A stretch of DNA of 5,305 nt from Ignavibacteriaceae bacterium. GTDB lineage: Bacteria; Bacteroidota; Ignavibacteria; Ignavibacteriales; Ignavibacteriaceae. Position numbers and translations under genes: made by a program. The stretch lies in the NCBI GenBank assembly GCA_031292465.1, contig JARLHB010000213.1, positions 1 through 5,305 on the forward strand, in the 5' to 3' direction. Below the pieces are notes generated by a model. That model ran no database searches. It was not told the DNA's origin and was given only the letters and a program-made list of their open reading frames with translations. The first letter of the stretch is position 1, and every line of letters begins with the position of its first letter. Below, piece by piece: positions 1 to 5,305 of this stretch.

Positions 1-1268
1 GACCTGGATTCCATGAACCATGGTAAAAATCCTATTCCGTCTTCAGCCGGAACAGTTGTACCGGGTGCTCCAATCATAGTTGCAATACCGGTGCCATATC
101 CAGGATCAACATTCTGGTTGCCTGAAGCATTCAGGCCCGGCCATGTTGTTTTATTTGCAAACATGCTAAGTGTTAAATCGTTCATCCATTCAACCTGATA
201 TACTGTATCTGCCGTAGATTTTACTGTGTCATTTACTGCCATTATAAAATCTGTAATAGATGACGGCCTGAAATAGATATTATCATTAACTTCTATAGTT
301 CTTTTAGCTTCAGCTAATGTTACCCAGTTGGCTTGAGAAGTATCGACCCCGAAACCGGCAGCATTAGATTTGCTTAAAGTGTCAAGATCTATAACAGAGC
401 CTATGCCGCCTGTCCATATTCTGTCCCACCATGGAAATTCTCCGTTTCCCATACCGCCGGCATAAGCAGCATAGAAAATATTATGGTCGCATTTCCAGCT
501 TGTAGCATTCATTGCAAAGAAAGGATTCTTATAAACACAAACAACTGTATTATGTTCAAAATCAAAATAATGCATAGGAGAAGTTGTTACAGGCGCTGCT
601 ACATAACCGTTTAAAGCAAGGAATGTATTATATTTCATAACCAATGTATCTGTAGGGAACTTTCCAAGGTCATTCCTGTTTCTAAATGCTTCACCGGTGT
701 AATCGCTACCGGGTGTAACAAAGTTTCTGAACTTACAATTAGTAATCCAGAAGCTGTCCCACATGCCTGAATAATCAATACCAAACTGTCCCCATTGTTC
801 AAATATTACATTATTGAAATAACATTTAATACTATCGCCGGTAACAGTTACGCCAAACCCGTCACCATAATTAGTAGAATTATTAATTGAAATACCGAGC
901 AAATACAAATTTTCTAATCTTACAGTTGAACCGGATTTTGTAAATGTAAACAAATGACCGGGTATGTCACCGGTTGTAAGCACATCAGGTTGTATACAAG
1001 GGGGCCGGCCGTTAGTACCAAGAACGCCAATAATTGAAACGCTGCCATCAACAATTACGGTAGCATCAAATACATACGGAGTGTCTGTACTTACCAGCTT
1101 ATATGCATGATGCTTTAATGTAGCCTGATCATGATTAACAACACTATCAAGAGTAACACTGATAGGTGTTGCATAGACGACGAGAGTATCGCTGGTTTGA
1201 GCGGCCACGCGATATGACATCATCAAAACCAATACAAAAGAAAGAACTATGTAAAGGAAATGTTTCAT
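1..1268 (-). CDS. Secreted right-handed beta-helix protein (partial, C-terminus outside window)
   Basis: The frame is open from ATG at 1268 to the window edge and gives 422 residues with no stop. Residues 1-23 form a signal peptide: Lys2, a hydrophobic core over about residues 4-17, then VAA before Gln24. There is no lipobox Cys, so the protein is probably exported and soluble, or anchored by a missing C-terminal domain. Residues about 70-95 contain VIVDGSVSIIGV followed by a Gly/Pro-rich turn, typical of the start of pectate-lyase-like beta-helices. Residues about 115-265 show repeated rungs with a hydrophobic-Asn-hydrophobic pattern, for example VRLENLYLLG, CYFNNVIFE, WITNCKFRNF, FDFEHNTVV and KCDHNIFY. 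Residues about 380-390 hold NASGNQNVDPGY. Five Cys lie at 91, 149, 178, 244 and 260. A polysaccharide-binding or lyase role is possible, but no catalytic residues can be assigned. Similar proteins often end in a type IX secretion sorting domain, which cannot be seen here. The fold is fairly sure; the function is unknown. Confidence 0.85.
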   Translation of the reverse strand, partial: MKHFLYIVLSFVLVLMMSYRVAAQTSDTLVVYATPISVTLDSVVNHDQATLKHHAYKLVSTDTPYVFDATVIVDGSVSIIGVLGTNGRPPCIQPDVLTTGDIPGHLFTFTKSGSTVRLENLYLLGISINNSTNYGDGFGVTVTGDSIKCYFNNVIFEQWGQFGIDYSGMWDSFWITNCKFRNFVTPGSDYTGEAFRNRNDLGKFPTDTLVMKYNTFLALNGYVAAPVTTSPMHYFDFEHNTVVCVYKNPFFAMNATSWKCDHNIFYAAYAGGMGNGEFPWWDRIWTGGIGSVIDLDTLSKSNAAGFGVDTSQANWVTLAEAKRTIEVNDNIYFRPSSITDFIMAVNDTVKSTADTVYQVEWMNDLTLSMFANKTTWPGLNASGNQNVDPGYGTGIATMIGAPGTTVPAEDGIGFLPWFMESR

Positions 1269-1275
1269 CTTAATG

Positions 1276-1280
1276 CTCCT
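1276..1280 (-). promoter_or_regulatory. Ribosome binding site of the beta-helix gene
   Basis: On the minus strand AAAAAGGAG is followed by a 7-nt spacer and ATG at 1268. This fixes the start, which also gives a complete signal peptide. The next in-frame Met codons, at residues 16 and 17, would destroy that signal peptide. Confidence 0.8.
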
Positions 1281-1304
1281 TTTTATTGTTAATAAGAATT
1301 AAAT

Positions 1305-1314
1305 ATGCATCCAC
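1305..1314 (+). repeat. Direct repeat copy 1, ATGCATCCAC
   Basis: This 10-mer matches the 10-mer at 1391-1400 at 9 of 10 positions in the same orientation, 86 bp apart. Both copies contain the palindrome ATGCAT and lie in the spacer upstream of the beta-helix gene. A paired protein-binding site is possible but unproven, and chance is a real alternative for a short motif. Confidence 0.3.
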
Positions 1315-1316
1315 TT

Positions 1317-1370
1317 TCATACAAAACCTGAAAATGGCCAGGCTCTTTGACACTTACTTAACGTGTGCAC
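1317..1370 (-). CDS. Possible 17-codon leader peptide ORF
   Basis: A GTG codon at 1370-1368 opens a 17-codon frame ending in TGA at 1319-1317, with predicted peptide VHTLSKCQRAWPFSGFV. It is backed by the strongest Shine-Dalgarno match in the window (1379-1387) at a normal spacing of 9 nt from GGAGG. It lies between the receptor stop and the beta-helix start and ends 48 nt before the latter. No known leader-peptide family is recognised: there is no run of one regulatory amino acid, only a single Trp and a single Cys. It could be a translated leader that tunes the downstream gene, a small protein, or a chance frame next to a purine-rich stretch. Support is the ribosome binding site alone. Confidence 0.25.
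   Translation of the reverse strand: MHTLSKCQRAWPFSGFV
1323..1346 (-). other. Weak RNA hairpin in the spacer
   Basis: On the minus strand AGAGCCTG can pair with CAGGTTTT around an 8-nt loop, giving eight pairs of which two are G-U. The four-pair core CCTG/CAGG is the only solid part. The TTTT lies inside the stem's 3' arm rather than after it, so this is a poor intrinsic terminator. It overlaps the last codons of the possible 17-codon ORF. Confidence 0.2.
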
Positions 1371-1378
1371 TTAATGGT

Positions 1379-1387
1379 ACCTCCTTT
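1379..1387 (-). promoter_or_regulatory. Near-consensus Shine-Dalgarno sequence inside the spacer
   Basis: The minus strand reads AAAGGAGGT, an essentially full complement of the 16S rRNA tail and stronger than the sites of the two annotated genes. It lies 111 nt upstream of the beta-helix ATG, so it cannot serve that start directly. The only start-like codon at suitable spacing is GTG at 1370. It could load ribosomes onto a leader ORF or act as a ribosome standby site. Confidence 0.4.
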
Positions 1388-1390
1388 CAA

Positions 1391-1400
1391 ATGCATTCAC
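1391..1400 (+). repeat. Direct repeat copy 2, ATGCATTCAC
   Basis: Partner of the 10-mer at 1305-1314, with one mismatch at position 7. The two copies bracket the strong Shine-Dalgarno site and the possible 17-codon ORF. Confidence 0.3.
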
Positions 1401-1457
1401 GCAGGTCATAATAATTAGATAATATTTTATATTTACTTTTTTAGCTCCTTAATAAAC

Positions 1458-4379
1458 CTATAACTGATAACGAAGCCCCAGTTCAATTGAATAATCGTAA
1501 TCCTGTTCTGATGAGGGCACACTGTTTGGGGCAGAAATATTGTTAATATCCCTTGCACGATTTATATTGTACAAATTGCAGAATACCTGAAGTCCTTCAA
1601 TCGGCAGGCCTTGTTTAAGTGAAACGTCCCACCGGTTATATCCTGCTGTATAAGCCCTCAGCTGTGGTGTTGGATCCGGACCTGTAAAGATTCTGGATGA
1701 ATAAATTGAAGAAATGCGTATTGAAAATGCTTCATAATCAAACCCGAGAGAGATATTAAGTATATTGTCCGGTTGATACAATAACGGTGCATAGTAGCTG
1801 GAATCCACATATTTTGTCGGCCTTACACTTGTATTGACGTATTGTATGGGATATTCGGCTTTTGAAAAAATGTGCGTGTAGTTTACATTCATTACCAGGC
1901 CGGACAAAACTCCGGGCAAATACCAAAAATGTGTCTGCCACTCTAATTCCATACCTGAATTATTTACTTTATATGGGTCGTTTAGATATTCTGTAACTTT
2001 TATACCCGTCAATGGAGTTTTATTCGGCACCCAATCAGGATAATATTTTACCAACGCAGCAGAAGTAGCCGGTGTAAATGTGTATTGATAAATTAGATTA
2101 GAAATTTGTTTTAAGAATGCACCCGCAGTAAACAGCCCGATTGTATTATTATAAAATGAAACGTATGCATCATAGTTAGCTGATTTGATCGGGTCCAGTT
2201 GAAAACCGTTCCATTGAAGAGTCCCGGCAGACTGTGTAACAGTAATAATTGGCGCCAACGATGCATAAGACGGATATGAAACTGTGTTTGTGTAAGCCAG
2301 TCGAACGTCAAACCAGTCCGCTGGTTTATAACGGACTAAAATATCCGGCAGCCAGTATGGATGATAAGCAGTGTAAGTAACCTGCTGGTTTGCGTAATTT
2401 GAATAAGGATTTGGTCCCTGTAACCCCTGAGAGGCAGTATATATAGTTTTAAGCTGTTGATATCTTACACCCGGAATAATGGTAAGTGACGGGCCTATGT
2501 CAACGGTTGCCATTAAATAGGCTGCGCTTATGTCTTCATCGCCCGAATAATCGCTTTTTGTTGATCCGCCAATGTCATAATTATATGTTATGTTGTTGGA
2601 CAAATGGTTTGCATTCATATAATTTACCATTGACCTCATATAGGCAATGTTCAATGGATAAATCATTGAATAATCGCCGCCTAAAAATTTTCCATAGTCG
2701 TAACCCTGTTGAACAAACGGCGACATTAGAACATTTACTCCGTCTCCCGAGACTTGCATCCATGGGAAAGCGGCGCTTAATTGGCTTACAAGAGGTTTTC
2801 CGCTTGCTAACCCAAAAGGCTCTCCATCATATGTATCGTAGTTATAAGACCTTGTTTGGTACTGATATTTGCCTCCGAATTTTATTACTGCTGAGACCAT
2901 ATCAGAAAAGGTCAGATGAGTATCAAAGTCTGCTCCAGCCGCCAAGTCCCTTTCTCTTGTAAAACTGTTGCTGGTTGTTACAGTATTAAGGAATGAATTA
3001 CCCAGATTATTGTTTGCAGCAATTACTACATCATGCGGATTTATATTTTTTGCATTGCTGTATGCTAAAAGCCCAGCAGGCCCGTTTATAAAATTTACGC
3101 CCCAATTGTACGGGTCTTTGGTTTCTGAGTAAGTATGAGAGAAATTAGCCTTTACATGAAAAACAGGAAGCTGCTGTTCTATTTCAAGCATATCTGTAAT
3201 TGAATTCAAAGTTTCTTTGGAATAATTAAATATGAAACTTTGGGTATTGCCTGATACATTATAGTATTGCTGCCTGTCTAAAGTCTCAGTCTCACTGGAA
3301 CTAAGGAAGTTGGAAAATGTAATTTTCCCTTCGGGTAATTTATAATCTAAAGTAACAACTCCGTTTTTTCTCTGCCGGTCTCTGGCATTATCATCAAGGG
3401 TTATATTACTGGTTAAATAATCTGTTGTACTGTTTGCAGATTTTCCATAAGTAGCGTTAAGTTCATTATCAGAAAGATTTCTTCTTTCAATTAACGCCTG
3501 TACAAACACACCCAAACGGTTATCTAAGAACCTGTCTTCGGCTGTACCAACATATTTGTAATTATTATACTTGTTATATGCATCCGGCAGGCCGTTATAA
3601 GAACCCTGAATAAGAAGACTAAATTTCGGTACGCCGGGTACGTCTGTTTTTGCTTCACGAAGCTCAAAGTTTACAACACCGCCTATTACATTAGCATCCA
3701 TATCGGCTGTTACGGTTTTTGTAACCTGAATACCTTCAAGCATATCTGAAGAAATCATGCTTAAATCGGTATTCCTGTCTTCGGAATTAGAAGACGCCAT
3801 TCTTACGCCGTTTATTTCAACTTCATTAAACTGGGGTGCCAGGCCGCGTATTGCGACCTGATCGCCTTCTCCCCCGCTTCTTAGAATTGAAATACCCGGC
3901 AGCCTGCCGACAGATTCTGCGGCATTTGCGTCAGGCAGTTCCTGGATTCTTGCAGCAGAAACAACATTTACTATCTGGTCTGAAGCAAGCTGCTGGTTAA
4001 TTGCCTGTGTCTGGCCGTTTGCCTGTGCGGTAACAACTACCGTCTGCCCTTCAACGGCAACAGGTTCAAGCTTAAAATTATAGACGAGATTTTCACCATC
4101 CCTGGCGGTTATGTCAATTTTTTTCTCTTTATAACCTATATAAGTAATACGAATGGAATAAGAACCCGCCGGCACATTCCTGATAATATACATCCCGTTC
4201 ATATCAGTAGTTGCGCCTAAACTTGTACCTACTATCAAAACATTAGCGCCAAAAAGAGGATCACCGGTTGATGCGTCTTTTACATTTCCGCTTATATTAG
4301 CTCCGGCAGCTAAAGCAGAATTGTAAGCCAGTATCAACGTTATAATTAAAATACTTAGAATATTAATTATTCTGCGCAT
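1458..4379 (-). CDS. TonB-dependent outer-membrane receptor with N-terminal carboxypeptidase-regulatory-like domain
   Basis: Active uptake of a bulky nutrient across the outer membrane, powered by TonB/ExbB/ExbD. The 973 residues are complete. Residues 1-24 are a signal peptide (RR near the start, hydrophobic core, cleavage after ALA). Residues about 28-108 are a carboxypeptidase-regulatory-like beta-sandwich (ISGNVKD, GANVLIVGT, MNGMYIIRNVPAGSY, YIGYKEK). A TonB-box-like TVVVTA lies at 113-118. The plug spans about 125-243, with LPDANAAESVGRLPGISI, VAIRGLAPQFNEVEINGVR and GGVVNFELREA; this style matches the TonB-Xanth-Caul (TIGR01782-like) group rather than SusC. Residues about 250-973 form the barrel, rich in aromatic alternating strands and ending in LGLRYQL; the last residue is Leu, not the usual Phe. 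Homologues of this group often import oligosaccharides, but the substrate cannot be read from sequence. No SusD-like partner is adjacent. The ROK gene upstream supports a sugar role by inference only. Confidence 0.95.
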   Translation of the reverse strand: MRRIINILSILIITLILAYNSALAAGANISGNVKDASTGDPLFGANVLIVGTSLGATTDMNGMYIIRNVPAGSYSIRITYIGYKEKKIDITARDGENLVYNFKLEPVAVEGQTVVVTAQANGQTQAINQQLASDQIVNVVSAARIQELPDANAAESVGRLPGISILRSGGEGDQVAIRGLAPQFNEVEINGVRMASSNSEDRNTDLSMISSDMLEGIQVTKTVTADMDANVIGGVVNFELREAKTDVPGVPKFSLLIQGSYNGLPDAYNKYNNYKYVGTAEDRFLDNRLGVFVQALIERRNLSDNELNATYGKSANSTTDYLTSNITLDDNARDRQRKNGVVTLDYKLPEGKITFSNFLSSSETETLDRQQYYNVSGNTQSFIFNYSKETLNSITDMLEIEQQLPVFHVKANFSHTYSETKDPYNWGVNFINGPAGLLAYSNAKNINPHDVVIAANNNLGNSFLNTVTTSNSFTRERDLAAGADFDTHLTFSDMVSAVIKFGGKYQYQTRSYNYDTYDGEPFGLASGKPLVSQLSAAFPWMQVSGDGVNVLMSPFVQQGYDYGKFLGGDYSMIYPLNIAYMRSMVNYMNANHLSNNITYNYDIGGSTKSDYSGDEDISAAYLMATVDIGPSLTIIPGVRYQQLKTIYTASQGLQGPNPYSNYANQQVTYTAYHPYWLPDILVRYKPADWFDVRLAYTNTVSYPSYASLAPIITVTQSAGTLQWNGFQLDPIKSANYDAYVSFYNNTIGLFTAGAFLKQISNLIYQYTFTPATSAALVKYYPDWVPNKTPLTGIKVTEYLNDPYKVNNSGMELEWQTHFWYLPGVLSGLVMNVNYTHIFSKAEYPIQYVNTSVRPTKYVDSSYYAPLLYQPDNILNISLGFDYEAFSIRISSIYSSRIFTGPDPTPQLRAYTAGYNRWDVSLKQGLPIEGLQVFCNLYNINRARDINNISAPNSVPSSEQDYDYSIELGLRYQL

Positions 4380-4385
4380 TTTATT

Positions 4386-4391
4386 CTCCTT
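4386..4391 (-). promoter_or_regulatory. Ribosome binding site of the TonB-dependent receptor
   Basis: The minus strand has AAGGAG, then 6 nt, then ATG at 4379. It supports this start, and the signal peptide begins at once. Confidence 0.8.
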
Positions 4392-4458
4392 CAGTAATTA
4401 TTGTGTTAAATACTCTGTTATTACTTTATTTATTCGCTTTTATGTCTCTCTAAATCAA

Positions 4459-4464
4459 ATTATA
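4459..4464 (-). promoter_or_regulatory. Possible -10 box upstream of the receptor gene
   Basis: The minus strand reads TATAAT in the spacer between the kinase and the receptor, about 80 bp before the receptor ATG. No good TTGACA-like box lies 16-18 bp upstream. The following TTTG only loosely resembles the Bacteroidota TAnnTTTG element, because its spacing is off by one. The spacer is AT-rich, so chance is likely. If real, the receptor would have its own promoter with a leader of roughly 70 nt. Confidence 0.2.
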
Positions 4465-4501
4465 CTTAGCTCTTATTCCTCTTCTTCGTTTTCGTTATCA
4501 A

Positions 4502-4547
4502 CAGTCTGAATGAAAATTAATTATTTGTATTCCTCAATCTCAGACTG
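4502..4547 (-). repeat. Inverted repeat overlapping the kinase stop codon
   Basis: Arms CAGTCTGA (4502-4509) and TCAGACTG (4540-4547) are perfect 8-bp complements separated by 30 AT-rich bases. The 5' arm in the transcript includes the TGA stop of the ROK gene. It could form a 3'-end stem-loop that slows RNA decay or weakly terminates. No U-run follows it, so it is not a classical intrinsic terminator. Confidence 0.35.
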
Positions 4548-5305
4548 ATATCTTATCTACTTCTTCTTTCTTTACACTATTATTCCTTAATACGTCTTTT
4601 ACAAAACTGTAGGCACCAAGCACAGCTGCATTTCCATTCTGTATTTGGGATTTAAGAATGCGCGTCTTTCCTTTATGTATCTTTAATAAATATTTTTCGA
4701 AATATTTGTTTGTCGGGGAAAGCAGCAAATCATCGGCATCTGCTAATCCGCCAAATAAAATAATTGCCTCGGGATTAAAAATATTTACAACGTTAGCCAG
4801 AGCCCTTCCGAAAATTTCTCCCGTAAAATCAAAAGCCTGCAATGCAATGGGATCATTTTTATACGCAAGCTCGCTTATTTTCTTCCCTGTTAAATCGTTA
4901 TAATTAATATTTCTCAATTCACTATCTTCATTTGAACAGCTTAGAAATTGGAATACACTCCGCTTTAATCCGCTTGCAGATACATAAGTTTCCAAGCAAT
5001 CAAATCTTCCGCACGAACACTGCCTGCCCATTGCCTCCACTGTAGTATGCCCGATTTCCCCGGCATGCCCGTCTTCGCCGTAAAGAAGGTGTCCGTCGAT
5101 AAAAATACCGCTGCCCAGGCCGGTGCCCAGAGTAAACACAATAAAGTTTTTCATCCCTTTTGCTGCACCAAATGTATATTCGCCCAGAGCGGCGGCATTT
5201 GCATCGTTAATTATTGCAACCGGAACATCAAAATATTTTTTCATCATTTGGACCAGATTTATGTTTCCCCATTTTAAATTTGCGGGTGATTCTATCGTGC
5301 CTTTA
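4540..5305 (-). CDS. ROK-family sugar kinase (glucokinase-like), N-terminus outside window
   Basis: Likely ATP-dependent phosphorylation of a hexose in the cytoplasm. The frame is open to the window edge, giving 254 residues. The Met codon pair at residues 20-21 lies inside the conserved fold, so it is not the true start; ROK proteins usually have about 300-320 residues, so roughly 60 are missing, including the N-terminal phosphate-binding DxGGT motif. Counting from the first visible residue: the catalytic-Asp motif INDANAAALGE is at 32-42 (Asp34); the phosphate loop FTLGTGLGSGIFIDG is at 57-71; GHAGEIGH at 79-86 supplies the zinc-ligand His; the zinc motif CSCGRFDCLE is at 96-105, with three Cys present and Asp replacing the usual Gly before the last Cys. 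Near the C-terminus IILFGGL matches the adenosine-binding segment. All visible motifs are intact, so it is probably an active enzyme. Whether it acts on glucose, mannose, fructose or N-acetyl sugars cannot be told, and a regulatory ROK with an upstream helix-turn-helix is not excluded. Confidence 0.92.
   Translation of the reverse strand, partial: KGTIESPANLKWGNINLVQMMKKYFDVPVAIINDANAAALGEYTFGAAKGMKNFIVFTLGTGLGSGIFIDGHLLYGEDGHAGEIGHTTVEAMGRQCSCGRFDCLETYVSASGLKRSVFQFLSCSNEDSELRNINYNDLTGKKISELAYKNDPIALQAFDFTGEIFGRALANVVNIFNPEAIILFGGLADADDLLLSPTNKYFEKYLLKIHKGKTRILKSQIQNGNAAVLGAYSFVKDVLRNNSVKKEEVDKISV

Noticed and set aside
13..198. 61-codon plus-strand frame near the left edge
   Set aside because: It is fully antisense to the beta-helix coding sequence and shows no domain or ribosome binding site.
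1445..1450. AAGGAG just after the receptor stop on the minus strand
   Set aside because: No ATG, GTG or TTG follows at a usable distance; the next ATG is more than 30 nt away.
2486..2962. 158-codon open frame on the plus strand inside the receptor gene
   Set aside because: It is antisense to a well-conserved receptor, its product shows no recognisable domain and is rich in Leu, Arg and Gln as expected for a shadow frame, and there is no convincing ribosome binding site.
4473..4520. Minus-strand codons reading DNENEEEE then TAA, like an acidic protein tail, downstream of the kinase stop
   Set aside because: The stretch is bounded upstream by an in-frame stop, has no start codon, and is out of frame with the kinase. 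It is probably chance in a purine-rich tract, though a decayed C-terminal extension cannot be fully excluded.
4658..4903. 81-codon plus-strand frame opposite the ROK gene
   Set aside because: The opposite strand encodes clear ROK motifs and the plus-strand product resembles no known family.
5047..5277. 76-codon plus-strand frame with several Cys
   Set aside because: It is antisense to the zinc and phosphate motifs of the ROK gene, and its composition follows from that conserved sequence.

Overview
The window holds three genes, all read on the minus strand. In transcription order they are a ROK-family sugar kinase (5' end outside the window), a complete 973-residue TonB-dependent outer-membrane receptor, and a secreted right-handed beta-helix protein (3' end outside the window). 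No rRNA, tRNA, CRISPR array, insertion sequence or integrase is visible. The DNA is AT-rich by eye.

The likely host is a Gram-negative bacterium of the Bacteroidota/Ignavibacteriota/Chlorobi group. The receptor carries an N-terminal carboxypeptidase-regulatory-like domain before the plug, which is common in that group. The exported beta-helix protein also resembles secreted proteins typical of it. Both visible gene starts have good AAGGAG/AGGAG ribosome binding sites 6-7 nt upstream. Classical Bacteroidia usually lack such sites, so an Ignavibacteria-like lineage fits better. This placement is inference from sequence style, not from a phylogenetic marker.

Layout: 1-1268 is the beta-helix protein (422 residues visible, signal peptide present). 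1269-1457 is a 189-bp spacer with a near-perfect Shine-Dalgarno sequence ahead of a possible 17-codon leader ORF, a 10-bp direct repeat and a weak hairpin. 1458-4379 is the TonB-dependent receptor. 4380-4539 is a 160-bp spacer with an inverted repeat that overlaps the kinase stop codon and a lone TATAAT box. 4540-5305 is the C-terminal 254 residues of the ROK protein.

A plausible joint role is carbohydrate acquisition: the receptor would import an oligosaccharide, the beta-helix protein would bind or process glycan outside the cell, and the ROK protein would phosphorylate the released sugar or act as a sugar-responsive regulator. No SusD-like gene lies next to the receptor, and its plug resembles the TonB-Xanth-Caul (TIGR01782-like) type rather than SusC. 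No gene here looks like a new defence or mobile system. The best candidates for something undescribed are the receptor/beta-helix pairing and the structured spacer between those two genes.
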